NCBI RefSeq assembly: GCF_013911645.1
Contig: NZ_JACESV010000002.1
Span: forward strand, 868,001 to 932,000
Origin: Allomuricauda sp.
GTDB taxonomy: Bacteria; Bacteroidota; Bacteroidia; Flavobacteriales; Flavobacteriaceae
Reading direction: 5' to 3'
Length of the DNA stretch: 64,000 bases
Shown here piece by piece: positions 35,066 to 44,153 of this stretch. Positions within the stretch are counted from its first letter, which is position 1, and each line of letters begins with the position of its first letter. The position numbers and the translations under genes were made by a program. The notes beneath the pieces are model-generated. The model worked only from the letters and a program-made list of their open reading frames with translations, was not told the DNA's origin and did not search any database.

Positions 35066-35767
35066 TTAGTTCTTGGTTCCCTCGGCAGCTTCTTTTTTTC
35101 TGGATTCCAAAGCCTGCTTGCTCAAACTTGCCAAGTTAAAGTTAGGTGCAATTTTAAGGGCCTCGTCGATGGAAGCGATGGCGGCATCAATGTTTTCCCT
35201 GTCTTTGTTAAAGACAGCCAAACCTTTTAAATGATAAAATGCAGCTTTTAGGGGAACCTCATAAGGTTGTTGCCGCTCATAAAAGGCATATTTCATTTCA
35301 TCGGTGGCATTGGCAATACCATATTCAATGTTGGTGGTCGCTCCACTTATATCCCCTGTTTGAATTTTAAGGTCGGCCATTTCATACGCCAAGTAAGGAG
35401 AAGGATTTCGTGAATTCAGCTCCTCAAAATGTTCCAATGCCCTTTTGGGCTGATTCAAAGATTTCAAAGAAAAAGCCTTGATTTGTACGGCAAGGTCGGA
35501 GTCGTCTGCATTTTTTTCCACACCTATGGTGTTTAGGGCCTGCATGTGCTGACCGTTGTTCATATAAACAAAAGCCAAAGTGTCTCTTCGCTCTTTGGAC
35601 GGGGACAATACGTTTAGGTGCGTCAAAGCACCTATAACACCGTTTACGTCACCCTGCAAACGCATTTCTTTGTAATAAGCCTTGTAATGTTCTACAAGCG
35701 CATTGTTGGTTTGGGAAATACCGCTAAACCCCACCAATAGGAGCAATAAGAGTACAGTCTTTTTCAT
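35066..35767 (-). CDS. Secreted tetratricopeptide-repeat protein
   Basis: A 233-residue exported protein (signal MKKTVLLLLLLVGFSGISQ). The mature part is helical with at least four TPR-like pairs, for example DTLAFVYMNNGQHMQALNTI, AFSLKSLNQPKRALEHFEEL and the final IASIDEALKIAPNFNLASL. It is probably a periplasmic scaffold; no partner is evident. I chose the ATG at 35767, which gives a good signal peptide. Its 5' region shares a motif with the gene at 2233. Confidence 0.82.
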   Translation of the reverse strand: MKKTVLLLLLLVGFSGISQTNNALVEHYKAYYKEMRLQGDVNGVIGALTHLNVLSPSKERRDTLAFVYMNNGQHMQALNTIGVEKNADDSDLAVQIKAFSLKSLNQPKRALEHFEELNSRNPSPYLAYEMADLKIQTGDISGATTNIEYGIANATDEMKYAFYERQQPYEVPLKAAFYHLKGLAVFNKDRENIDAAIASIDEALKIAPNFNLASLSKQALESRKKEAAEGTKN

Positions 35768-35791
35768 GTGTTTATTTTTGTTGTTTTCCAA

Positions 35792-35948
35792 TGGTCACAT
35801 GTAACATCCATATAATCATTCCACTAGTTACTAAATTTCCGTTATGGATGTTTCATTGATCTTTAATTTAGTGCGCCAAATCTAACAAAATATTCCTAAC
35901 CAGCCTGTTAAGAATTCGATAAGTAATTGCAGGGGTTTTAGAGCCCTT
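35792..35948. promoter_or_regulatory. Upstream region of the TPR gene with inverted repeat
   Basis: AACATCCATA (35803-35812) and TATGGATGTT (35843-35852) form a perfect 10-bp inverted repeat with a 30-nt gap. Next to it, TTACATGTGACCATTG on the minus strand matches the upstream region of the gene at 2233. No frame is supported here. Confidence 0.4.
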
Positions 35949-36758
35949 TTAGGAAATGATGGAGGTGGTAAAAAGATGGCCCTTATCCAAAAAATTCTTG
36001 CTCAAAACCATTTTGCCTTCTTTTTTGATCGATTCTGTTTTGTATGATGGAGCGGGCAAACCTCTTTTTTGGGCTTCTTCGAAATAATACACTTGTTTTT
36101 TGGGATGATGCGGGTACACGCCGTTGAATACTTCGCCCCAATATCCTTGTTCCAAAATTTTAATAATCAAGTGAATACAATCGTTGAGATGAATTAGGTT
36201 GATGGGGTGATTGCCATTGGTAAGTTGTTCTTTGCCCGAAAGCATCGTTACAGGGTGTCGGTCAGGTCCGATGAGGCCTCCAAAACGGATGATGGTCGTG
36301 TTAAACCCCTCTTGATTTGCCAATAGGTTTTCGCTCTCCAAAAGTTGTTTGCCCGATTCGGTGGTAGGTTGGGTAGGGGATGCTTCGGTAATCTTTCCTT
36401 CAGCATTGCCGTAAACCGCGGTACTGCTCACAAATAGGATATGGGAAACTTCACTTTTTTTGATTTCTGCCATCAGGAATTTCATCTTTTCCACAAAGCT
36501 TTCGGTATGCTTGCCCCGTAGTTTGGGTGGCACATTGATGATTAAGGTTTTGATGTCGGAAAGAAACCCTTCGATGTCTCCATCGATACCTGTTTCGGAT
36601 AAACGTACTGAAAAAGGAGTTATTCCCTCATCTTGTAAAACTTTTAATTTACTGGAAGATGTAGTGGTTCCGTGTACGGTGTACCCATTTTCAATCAATT
36701 TTTTGGCCAAGGGCAAACCAAGCCATCCACAACCCATTATTCCTATCTTTTTAGTCAA
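35949..36758 (-). CDS. SDR family oxidoreductase (YeeZ-like, atypical NAD-binding)
   Basis: A 269-residue extended SDR protein. The N-terminal GIMGCGWLGLPLAKKLIENG is a Rossmann loop of the GCGWLG type found in YeeZ-like proteins. A VSSTAVYG segment near 105 supplies the usual catalytic tyrosine region. The substrate is unknown. Its start overlaps the 3' end of the M28 peptidase gene by 8 bp, so the two are translationally coupled. Confidence 0.84.
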   Translation of the reverse strand: MTKKIGIMGCGWLGLPLAKKLIENGYTVHGTTTSSSKLKVLQDEGITPFSVRLSETGIDGDIEGFLSDIKTLIINVPPKLRGKHTESFVEKMKFLMAEIKKSEVSHILFVSSTAVYGNAEGKITEASPTQPTTESGKQLLESENLLANQEGFNTTIIRFGGLIGPDRHPVTMLSGKEQLTNGNHPINLIHLNDCIHLIIKILEQGYWGEVFNGVYPHHPKKQVYYFEEAQKRGLPAPSYKTESIKKEGKMVLSKNFLDKGHLFTTSIIS

Positions 36759-39021
36759 ATCGTAAGGTTTTTATGGTCAATATAGCATCATTTAGTACAA
36801 AAGGCATGGGAATACTGTTTTTTGGCCGCTCCGGGATGCTAAAATCAGGATGTGTTAAAAGGTTATTGGAGGCTTCATACAAAGTGAGCTCCAAAACGGA
36901 ATCTTTTGGAAATTCCAGTTGTAATTCCGTGAAATCATTGTTGGTAATATAGTGTGTCACCAATCTACTTTTTCTGTTCTCCAAGAAATAGGAGGATAAT
37001 GCAATCCGGTTCACTTTGGCAGACGTTATATCAATTGGATTTGTAAATACCTCAAGGCGATTTACATCTCTTTTTGGGGTAATACAGAGCTCAATGACCC
37101 TGTTTTCCCCAATAATGGTGTCCATTACAGTATCAATGTAAGGAGTTTTGATATTTTTCTTTGGTGCGTCGGCCACATAGTTCAAATTTGTACGGTACTT
37201 ACTGGAAATAGTCTCAGTATTGGGCTTTCTTTTATCATCCCCCAAAAACTGGCCGTTCCAATCAGTCAATACATTATCATAAGTCGCCCATTGGGTAGAA
37301 TCGGTATCTGCATTGTAAACATACAACAGACTGCTCGGTTTTGGTCTTTCCTCGTTAAAATCGGATTGAATATGGCTGGAAATGCCAAAAGCGAAAAAGA
37401 GGAACAAAAATAAATATGCCAACCTTCCTTTACTTTTTAATTGACCAAAAAATGGAAGTACCAAGAAAAATAGAAGTGTTGTAAAAAGGGTTGTGGCAAC
37501 CATCATTTTTAAACCAAGGCCAACAGGGAACATTTTGATGAATGGCGAATAAATGAGCACTGCGGGCAATGCCAAAAACACCATTAGGAACGGATTGGGT
37601 TTTTCTTGATGGATGGTCACAAGAAGTCCTGCCAACAATCCGAACAGGGGAACAATAAAAAAGCTGGCACCTTTTAAATATTGGGCTACCAATCCGCAGA
37701 TAAGCAACCAAATAAACAGGGGTGCCACCAATAAATTGGGCGTACTGGTTTTTCGGAACTTATGATAGGTGTAAAAGCAAACAAATAGAGAAAACATAAC
37801 ATAAACGGCAATGTAGGTATGGCCGTTATAGGTAAAGCCATGCAGCATGTCCTTAAAACCTGGATACCACCAAGTAATTACGGACCAACAAAAATAGCCT
37901 ACCAGTCCGTTGACTATTAAGGTGATCAGTACGGGTACAAACCCCTTAAAAATATCCTTGGTATTGAGTTTCTTTTTTTTGAACCCTGAAAAAAGCAACA
38001 GGACAAATGCCAGGACTGCAACACCGAACATGGGCCAAATCCATTCAAAAGGGTAGGAGACCATGTTGTAGAAGGGGAGGTTATAGTAAACTTCGTCGTT
38101 CAAACTTTTTAGGTTGTTCAGGTCGGCATCACTAAAATAGGTGAGCAGGGGCATTAAATAACTGCCTTGGTGTGCCAAGGTATTCCTGTCCAATCTTTCG
38201 TAATTGTCCAAAGCGGTATGATAATCAAAATGGTCATCAATAAACGCAAAGTTGAAACCTTCGATATCGCCATCTTCCCTAAAAACGGTAAGGTCCGTAT
38301 CGTTAGGGAGCATTTTGTAAATGCTATAGGCCAGCGAATTTGCCACGGGATACTTGGGATTGGCTTTTTTAAACTCTTTTATTAAAGAACCGTTGCCCCT
38401 GTTGGTTTCAATAAGCATGTAGCTCGGACCGCCACTGCCCCGGGCTTCAAAATTTAGGGCGAGTCCCACATCTTTGGCCCAAGGGTGCTTGTTTACAAAA
38501 AGGTCGGCTCCATTAAGCCCAAGCTCCTCGGCATCGGTTATTAATATGATGATATCGTTCTTGGGAACCTTATTTTCGTTCAAAAATGCCCGGATACCTT
38601 CCAAAATCGTAGCGACACCACTACCGGCATCACTAGCTCCGTAGGAAGAATGTGGACTGCTATCGTAATGCGACAATAAAAGCAATGCTTTTCCATTTCC
38701 ACTCCCTTCGATTCTGGCCAAAATATTGGTAGCCCTGCTCAAGTTGCCCCAATCACCTGCGGTATAGCCTTCTTGCGTAATGATCTCCAAGCCCATTTTT
38801 TTCAATTCGGAAATAATGTAGCTTTTGGCTGTTTTATGTCCTGGAAAACCAACGGCATGGGGTTCTTTGGATAGCTGCTCTACATGGGTCAAGGCCCTAT
38901 CCGTGGAAAAGGATCGTAAAGAAATCTCCTTATCGGGTTTATAGGAAGGCATTAAGGATTTAAAACTCCAATACACGGCAAAAATTAGTAGCATTAGAGC
39001 AAGGGTTCTGGAAAATTTCAT
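36751..39021 (-). CDS. M28 family metallopeptidase with multi-span membrane region
   Basis: A 756-residue protein. An N-terminal signal-anchor is followed by an M28 aminopeptidase domain (about 50-300) with zinc ligands in SHYDSSPHS, YGASDAGSG, the catalytic DAEELGLNGA, NFEARGSGG and the terminal HFDYHTALD. A region with about nine transmembrane helices (about 335-560) and a C-terminal soluble domain follow, the architecture of ER/vacuolar Fxna-like M28 members. It probably cleaves peptides at the periplasmic face. It is co-transcribed with the YeeZ-like gene. Confidence 0.88.
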   Translation of the reverse strand: MKFSRTLALMLLIFAVYWSFKSLMPSYKPDKEISLRSFSTDRALTHVEQLSKEPHAVGFPGHKTAKSYIISELKKMGLEIITQEGYTAGDWGNLSRATNILARIEGSGNGKALLLLSHYDSSPHSSYGASDAGSGVATILEGIRAFLNENKVPKNDIIILITDAEELGLNGADLFVNKHPWAKDVGLALNFEARGSGGPSYMLIETNRGNGSLIKEFKKANPKYPVANSLAYSIYKMLPNDTDLTVFREDGDIEGFNFAFIDDHFDYHTALDNYERLDRNTLAHQGSYLMPLLTYFSDADLNNLKSLNDEVYYNLPFYNMVSYPFEWIWPMFGVAVLAFVLLLFSGFKKKKLNTKDIFKGFVPVLITLIVNGLVGYFCWSVITWWYPGFKDMLHGFTYNGHTYIAVYVMFSLFVCFYTYHKFRKTSTPNLLVAPLFIWLLICGLVAQYLKGASFFIVPLFGLLAGLLVTIHQEKPNPFLMVFLALPAVLIYSPFIKMFPVGLGLKMMVATTLFTTLLFFLVLPFFGQLKSKGRLAYLFLFLFFAFGISSHIQSDFNEERPKPSSLLYVYNADTDSTQWATYDNVLTDWNGQFLGDDKRKPNTETISSKYRTNLNYVADAPKKNIKTPYIDTVMDTIIGENRVIELCITPKRDVNRLEVFTNPIDITSAKVNRIALSSYFLENRKSRLVTHYITNNDFTELQLEFPKDSVLELTLYEASNNLLTHPDFSIPERPKNSIPMPFVLNDAILTIKTLRFD

Positions 39022-39143
39022 GGCTTAGTGTTGTTAAATCTTAAATGTATGAAATTATGAAAGGTTCTTACATTTTGACAGGTAAAATTAGGTTATTCGC
39101 TAAAAAAGTCTATATTTATTATTTAACTTTAAAATCTAACCAT

Positions 39144-39614
39144 ATGGCAATCAAAAGCTTTCAAGGCGTTCGAAGCAAGGAGGAGAACAAGAAAAAGTAC
39201 AATGCCCCAATTTTGGTGGAGGATTATATGACCAAAAAATTGATCACCTTTTCTCCGGACCAATCCATTTTGGAAGTGATGGAGACTTTTGCCAAACACC
39301 ATATTTCCGGTGGTCCGGTTGTGGACAACAATGGTTTTTTGGTAGGTATTATTTCCGAGGCGGATTGTATGAAGCAAATTTCGGAGAGCAGATACTTTAA
39401 TCAACCTATTTTGGATAAGAGCGTTGAGCGTTTTATGACCAAAAATGTGGAGACCATTCCGCACGATATGTCCATTTTTGACGCAGCAGGTGTTTTTGAC
39501 AGGCACAACAGGCGTAGATTACCCGTAATGAAGAACGATATTCTTGTGGGGCAGATCAGCCGAAAGGATATTGTGATTGCGGCCTTAAAACTAACTTCCC
39601 ATAGTTGGAAATAA
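39144..39614 (+). CDS. CBS domain-containing protein
   Basis: A 156-residue soluble protein made of two CBS motifs: VEDYMTKKLITFSPDQSILE with GPVVDNNGFLVGIISEAD (about 24-80) and VERFMTKNVETIPHDMSIF with RRRLPVMKNDILVGQISRKD (about 92-146). A CBS pair binds adenosyl nucleotides and regulates a partner. No enzyme domain is fused. The ATG at 39144 is the natural start; an upstream frame has no family support. Confidence 0.9.
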   Translation: MAIKSFQGVRSKEENKKKYNAPILVEDYMTKKLITFSPDQSILEVMETFAKHHISGGPVVDNNGFLVGIISEADCMKQISESRYFNQPILDKSVERFMTKNVETIPHDMSIFDAAGVFDRHNRRRLPVMKNDILVGQISRKDIVIAALKLTSHSWK

Positions 39615-39621
39615 CAGGGGT

Positions 39622-39975
39622 TTACTCTCTTTTCACGATCATGTAATAATCATTATCAAGTGGCAAGTACCCTAAATCATATACAAAATAGTAGGTACTT
39701 CCCTTTTTGGTAGTGTAAAGGTTGGTTATATATTCAAAATCAAAACCTTTGTCCAGCAATCGCATTTTAGTGGTCTTGGTCTTACCGTCGCGTAGTGGAA
39801 AGCTATCCAATATCCTGTAGTTTTTGCGAAGTTTGTTGTTAATGTTGCGCACCAAGTTCTTGCTATCTCGGTTCAATCGGTTGTTGTAGTCGTTTCTACA
39901 ATGGTCGGAACAGTATTTTTGGTCGATGCGGCCTATAAGCTTTTCACCGCAAACCAAGCATTTTCTTTCAGGCAT
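39622..39975 (-). CDS. Small zinc-ribbon protein
   Basis: A 117-residue protein with an N-terminal zinc knuckle: C6-x2-C9, then YCSDHC with C22 and C26, matching DUF2116-like ribbon proteins. The rest is basic (NRLNRDSKNLVRNINNKLRK) and then beta-rich. It may bind nucleic acid or be a structural zinc protein. It is 9 bp downstream of the pentapeptide repeat gene on the same strand, so co-transcription is likely. Confidence 0.75.
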   Translation of the reverse strand: MPERKCLVCGEKLIGRIDQKYCSDHCRNDYNNRLNRDSKNLVRNINNKLRKNYRILDSFPLRDGKTKTTKMRLLDKGFDFEYITNLYTTKKGSTYYFVYDLGYLPLDNDYYMIVKRE

Positions 39976-39984
39976 AGGATAAGA

Positions 39985-40548
39985 TTAGGTCACCACAATA
40001 TCATACTTTTTTAATAAACCGATCAATCCATCTCTGCTGAAACGGGTTTTCCTTAGCTGGTTGATGGACGGATCTATGTTAAAATTTAGGGCTGAGGTAA
40101 AATCAGCTTGCTCAAGATTTGTGTTGTTAAATATTGAGTTGTCAAAATCACAATTGGGGAATTTGGCCTGTTTTAAGTTGGCCTCGGAAAAGTCGGTTTG
40201 ATGGAGTTTGCAATCATTGAATTGGATGCCGGGCAGATGCATTCCGATAAATGACGCCACGGATAAATTGCAGCCCACAAAATTAAGTGATAACAAAAGT
40301 TGGTTACAGGTCTCAAATTGAAGACCTACCATTTTGCATTCCTCAAAGGTAACATCGTTAAAAATGGTGTGGGAAATGTTGGTGTTGGTAAAATCACAGC
40401 CTTCAAAAGTGCATTCCACAAAGTTCTGGTTGTCCAAAAAACCCTTGGAGAACAGGCAGTTCACAAAACGGCAATTTTCGTAATCGCCCTTGGGCAATTT
40501 AGTTTGCGTATAATCCTGTTTTATAAACTCCTGATCGGTCCAAAACAT
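39985..40548 (-). CDS. Pentapeptide repeat protein
   Basis: A 187-residue protein made of A(D/N)LXX-type pentapeptide repeats from about residue 25 to 150, for example ENCRFVNCLFSKG, FEGCDFTNTNISHTIF and ANLKQAKFPNCDFDNSIF, which would form a right-handed quadrilateral beta-helix. No membrane segment or enzyme domain is fused. The family includes gyrase-protecting proteins such as QnrB-like ones, but short flavobacterial versions are of unknown function. Confidence 0.88.
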   Translation of the reverse strand: MFWTDQEFIKQDYTQTKLPKGDYENCRFVNCLFSKGFLDNQNFVECTFEGCDFTNTNISHTIFNDVTFEECKMVGLQFETCNQLLLSLNFVGCNLSVASFIGMHLPGIQFNDCKLHQTDFSEANLKQAKFPNCDFDNSIFNNTNLEQADFTSALNFNIDPSINQLRKTRFSRDGLIGLLKKYDIVVT

Positions 40549-40583
40549 TTATTATCTAGTTAAAGTTAAAACCCTTCAAACTT

Positions 40584-40693
40584 GCCTGACGGCAGTCAGG
40601 TTTCATTGCAGTTACTTTAGTTTTTATAAATAGTCCTCTCTCCGGTCTCCCCAAAGGGGAGAAGTTTCCTTTCTTTGGGGGATTAAGGGAGGA
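40584..40693. repeat. Palindromic intergenic repeats
   Basis: Two different elements are adjacent: GCCTGACGGCAGTCAGG (40584-40600) and a longer imperfect inverted element from GTCCTCTCTCCGGTCTCC (40632) through the CTCCCCAAAGGGGAG palindrome to GGGGGATTAAGGGAGGAC (40693). A related element with the same CTCCCCAAAGGGGAG core lies at 41375-41431. They fill the gap between two minus-strand genes. Confidence 0.65.
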
Positions 40694-40779
40694 CATCGCA
40701 CCAGATGCAACAAAGAATTCCATTCTTTTGAAAATTATGGATTTTAAATCCATAGTGGTGTTTGTTCGAGCATCAATTA

Positions 40780-41268
40780 TTACTTTCTCTTATAGGCAAA
40801 AAGAATTTCTTCTTCATTGCCATCCTCTTCAATAAGGACCCAAACATTCATCTGGTTGTCACTTATCTTTTCCATGGTGAGTCCTTCAAAATATACTTTG
40901 TTAGGTTCCAATTTAACCAACTTAAAATCGATGGTTTCGTCCTTTTCTTCCCAACCTTTCATATTGCCATCAAAGTGTTTAAATTGAAGAATGAGGGAAT
41001 TGTCCAATTGCTGAATGTGTCCCGATTCATAAAAGGAGACTTTGCCGTTATTCACCATTCGGAACACAAACATCATGGAATTGCCCATGGGCGCACTCCA
41101 AATTTCTTCGGCAATACCTCCAAAGGCTTCCCCTTGCCAGTGGCCTTCAATCCAAGAAACATCTTTGAGATTAGCTTTGGGCGATGATCCGCCTTCGGGC
41201 AGATGCATGGTTTGTTGCGCGGAAACAAGTCCTGCGCTGAACATAAAAATAAGTGCGATTGATTTCAT
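40780..41268 (-). CDS. DUF6265 family secreted protein
   Basis: A 162-residue protein with a signal peptide ending near VSAQ. The family core is visible: LKDVSWIEGHWQGEAFGGIAE, then WSAPMGNSMMFVFRMVNNGKV. The fold is a lipocalin-like beta-barrel of unknown role. It is flanked on both sides by palindromic repeats. Confidence 0.85.
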   Translation of the reverse strand: MKSIALIFMFSAGLVSAQQTMHLPEGGSSPKANLKDVSWIEGHWQGEAFGGIAEEIWSAPMGNSMMFVFRMVNNGKVSFYESGHIQQLDNSLILQFKHFDGNMKGWEEKDETIDFKLVKLEPNKVYFEGLTMEKISDNQMNVWVLIEEDGNEEEILFAYKRK

Positions 41269-41374
41269 GATTGGTTTTTTTGATTGATGAATATTTTTGT
41301 TGTTAATGTATCAATTTAGGGGTAAATCCCTTGCCTTAAGCCGACGACTTAAGTTTGTTCTTATATCACGTTTT

Positions 41375-41431
41375 GTCCCCACCTAACCTCCCCAAAGGGG
41401 AGGAACTATTCTCCCCAGGGGTTAGGGGAGG
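41375..41431. repeat. Inverted repeat with CCTCCCCAAAGGGGAGG core
   Basis: The element opens with GTCCCCACCTAACC and closes with GGTTAGGGGAGGAC. It holds a perfect palindrome CCTCCCCAAAGGGGAGG (41387-41403) and a second hairpin CTCCCCAGGGG. The gap 41269-41487 contains no supported gene. The element could also terminate transcription of the SIMPL gene downstream of its stop codon. Confidence 0.65.
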
Positions 41432-41487
41432 ACTTTTTAGTTGCCTTTAAGCGATTTAAAACCCTTCGCTCTTTAGGCTAAGGTAGT

Positions 41488-42186
41488 TTAATTGGACAGG
41501 GCGAATTTTACGTTTACAGTGGTCTCTACCCTTATTTTTTCAAAATCGATGTCCAAGGGTTGTGCTTGGCCCATATCTGCGGAAACGGCTTTCATTTCCA
41601 TCATCGGGGCTTGGTTGTATCGAGGATAATACTGCGAGTTGTCGGCAATATGAATGGCCATTCCCACTTTTTGACCCAATGGTTTTGTTAGGGCTTCAGC
41701 TTTTTGCATAGCTTTTTTTACGGCCTTTGTTCGTAGTTCCAGCTCCAGCTCGTCCATTTTGGAGTACTCTGTTTTTTCAATATTGGTGTTGGCGATGTCC
41801 AATTGTTCCAAAGCCACCATTACTTCGCCCAATTCTTTTCCAGAATACACTACCAATGAGTATTGCTTGCTTTTTAGCACCTCTTTTTGGCGCAAGAAAT
41901 ATTTTTTGAAGTTACTGCCCATATCCTTGATCACGAGTTGCTCGTCCAAATCTATGCCCATGGCCTTAAAGCGCTGTGCCATTTGGTTTTCCTGTTCCTC
42001 AACGGAAACACGTCCCTTGGTGTCTTTTTCTTGTATAATGATGTTCAGATAGATTTTATCCGGGGTCACCAAGGTGTCCACTTGCGAAGAGGTTTCCAGA
42101 TAGGGAGTGTCCAAAAAGTTTTTGGATTGGGCAAAGGTTGTCATAGTAATTAAAGCTGTTGCTACAAAGATTATAGTCTTTTTCAT
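41488..42186 (-). CDS. SIMPL (DUF541) domain-containing secreted protein
   Basis: A 232-residue protein with signal peptide MKKTIIFVATALITMTTFAQ. The SIMPL domain is seen from VDTLVTPDKIYLNIIIQEKD to VNVKFAL, with the conserved AEALTKPLGQKVGMAIHI. Related proteins (YggE/BP26) form channel-like oligomers in the periplasm or outer membrane and are linked to oxidative stress. No neighbour gives a specific role. Confidence 0.9.
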   Translation of the reverse strand: MKKTIIFVATALITMTTFAQSKNFLDTPYLETSSQVDTLVTPDKIYLNIIIQEKDTKGRVSVEEQENQMAQRFKAMGIDLDEQLVIKDMGSNFKKYFLRQKEVLKSKQYSLVVYSGKELGEVMVALEQLDIANTNIEKTEYSKMDELELELRTKAVKKAMQKAEALTKPLGQKVGMAIHIADNSQYYPRYNQAPMMEMKAVSADMGQAQPLDIDFEKIRVETTVNVKFALSN

Positions 42187-42309
42187 GATGTAATTTTATT
42201 AAAGTTAAATACTTCTCCCTTATGTTCAAAACCTGTGCCGTACTGTTAATGATGAGACAATCCATAAAAATGTATGGGTTAACTCAATTAACTTGAGTAC
42301 ATTGTGGGT

Positions 42310-43446
42310 ATGAAATTTATTTTGGCACCCGATAAATATAAGGGTTCGTTAACAGGACGCGAATTTTGTGAAATCGTTGCCCGTGGCATCAAAAAAGTTT
42401 TTCCGAATGCGGAAACCATAAATAGGCCTTTGGCCGATGGTGGCGATGGTACCATTGATGTTGTGGCGGACTATCTGAATGCTTCAAAAGTATTCGTAAC
42501 AGTAAAAGACCCACTTTTTCGGGAAGTTACCACACAGTATTTGCTTTCGGAGGACAAACAAACAGCTTTCATCGAAATGTCCGAAGCATCGGGCTATAAA
42601 TTGCTTGATAAATCCGAAATGAACTGCATGCACACCACAACCTTGGGTACTGGTGATATGATTGCTGACGCTTTGGAACAAGGAGCCAAAAATATTGTTT
42701 TGGGTATTGGCGGTAGTGCCACCAACGATGGAGGTATGGGAATGGCCAAGGCTTTGGGCTATTCTTTTTTGGATGCTGATGGAAATGAATTGGAACCCAT
42801 TGGTAAGCATTTGAGGGATGTGGCAAAGATTGACCGAGAACATGTGAACCCGAAGTTGTCCGATGCTAAAATTCAAGTGGCCTGTGATGTGAACAATCCT
42901 TTTTATGGTGAAAATGGGGCCGCCAAAATTTATGGGGCGCAAAAAGGTGCTTCGGAGGAAGAGTTGGCGTTTTTGGACAAAGGACTGCAAAGCTTTGCCA
43001 AGGTGCTGCGGTCTACTTTTGCTATTGATGTACAAGAAATTGCTGGTGCTGGTGCAGCTGGCGGCGTAGGAGGGGGCGCCGTGGTTTTTTTGAATGCCGA
43101 ACTGGCGTCTGGTGTTGATTTGGTGATGGAACTCGCCAATTTTGATGAGGTGCTGCAAGGTGCCGATTGGGTAATTACTGGAGAGGGACAGTTGGATGGG
43201 CAGACTTTTTCGGGAAAAACCATAAATGGGGTAGTGCAATCCGCCAAAAAAAGAAATGTACCTATTGCGGCCTTCTGTGGTTCCATTGATGTTTCCATTG
43301 ACGAAATGCAACAAATGGGACTGGATTATGCCGTTTCCATTCTCAATCAAATAGGCAACTTGGATGATGCGAAGGCGAAGACTGCCGAAAATCTAGAGCT
43401 GGCCAGTTACAATTTTGCCCACTTGGTGAAGCTGAGTAAAGACTAG
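42310..43446 (+). CDS. Glycerate kinase
   Basis: A 378-residue glycerate kinase of the GlxK/GarK type, which phosphorylates D-glycerate at the 2-position (usually) with ATP. Family motifs are visible: MKFILAPDKYKGSLTGREFC at the start, RPLADGGDGTIDV (about 38-50), GIGGSATNDGGMGMAKALG (about 135-153) and TGEGQLDGQTFSGK near 295-308. It starts at ATG 42310; a GTG six bases upstream is less likely. It overlaps the convergent acetyltransferase gene by four bases. Confidence 0.93.
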   Translation: MKFILAPDKYKGSLTGREFCEIVARGIKKVFPNAETINRPLADGGDGTIDVVADYLNASKVFVTVKDPLFREVTTQYLLSEDKQTAFIEMSEASGYKLLDKSEMNCMHTTTLGTGDMIADALEQGAKNIVLGIGGSATNDGGMGMAKALGYSFLDADGNELEPIGKHLRDVAKIDREHVNPKLSDAKIQVACDVNNPFYGENGAAKIYGAQKGASEEELAFLDKGLQSFAKVLRSTFAIDVQEIAGAGAAGGVGGGAVVFLNAELASGVDLVMELANFDEVLQGADWVITGEGQLDGQTFSGKTINGVVQSAKKRNVPIAAFCGSIDVSIDEMQQMGLDYAVSILNQIGNLDDAKAKTAENLELASYNFAHLVKLSKD

Positions 43447-44045
43447 CTCAAACACCTTTTCTTCATTTTGTACTCCAAGGAGGTCTTAACGGTCTTCCAT
43501 TCGCTGTTCAAGATGGAAAATACCACGGTGTCCCGAAGGTTTCCAAATTCATCAACACGATGGTTTCTTAAAATACCATCTTGTTTGGCTCCCAAACGCA
43601 GTATCGCATTTCTCGATGGAAAGTTATGGTAGTGGGTGCGGAACTCCACGGCAATGCAGTTCAAATTTTCGAAGGCATATTTTAGCAAAAGGTACTTGCA
43701 CTCGGTATTTATACCCGTTCGCTGTACTTTCTTGGCGTACCAGGTTGCTCCGATCTCTACTCGTTTGTTTTTTTCATCAATATTCAAAAAGCGGGTGCTC
43801 CCCACAATGGTATTGGTTCTTTTGTTGATAATGGCAAAGGGCAAAGCGTTTCCCTTTTCTTGTTCGGAAAGTGCCATATCCAAATAGGAATCTATGGTTT
43901 TGGGAGAAGGGACGGAGGTGTACCAAAGTTCCCAAAGTTTTCCGTCCGATGCGGCAAAGGCCAAATCCACTTTCTGCGATTTCTGCAGGGGGACAAGCTT
44001 TACCAATTCGCCTTCCAATTGTATGGGACGTAACCAAGAATCCAT
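43443..44045 (-). CDS. GNAT family N-acetyltransferase
   Basis: A 200-residue protein of the RimJ/RimL-like acetyltransferase group. The fold is read from LVPLQKSQKVDLAFAASDGK through TIVGSTRFLNIDEKNKRVEIG, the TWYAKKVQRTGINTECKYLL acetyl-CoA-binding helix, and RNAILRLGAKQDGILRNHRV. The acceptor is unknown. It overlaps the convergent glycerate kinase gene by four bases at the 3' ends. Confidence 0.9.
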   Translation of the reverse strand: MDSWLRPIQLEGELVKLVPLQKSQKVDLAFAASDGKLWELWYTSVPSPKTIDSYLDMALSEQEKGNALPFAIINKRTNTIVGSTRFLNIDEKNKRVEIGATWYAKKVQRTGINTECKYLLLKYAFENLNCIAVEFRTHYHNFPSRNAILRLGAKQDGILRNHRVDEFGNLRDTVVFSILNSEWKTVKTSLEYKMKKRCLS

Positions 44046-44099
44046 AGGTTGAAATTAAACCCCAAATATAAGTTTTAATCCATCGATTTAAACAAAGAA

Positions 44100-44123
44100 A
44101 AAGCCAGGGAAAACCCTGGCTTT
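44100..44123 (-). terminator. Intrinsic terminator downstream of the gene at 44154-44624
   Basis: AAAGCCAGGG and CCCTGGCTTT form a perfect 10-bp stem around AAAA. On the minus strand the hairpin is followed by TTTTTCTTTG. It lies 30 bp after the stop codon of the secreted-protein gene and before the acetyltransferase gene, so it separates the two transcripts. Confidence 0.85.
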
Positions 44124-44153
44124 ATCATCAATCAAAAAACGAAATTATATCAA

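Noticed and set aside
40584..41431. CRISPR array
   Set aside because: The repeats are single inverted elements with different sequences, without regular spacers, and no cas genes are near.
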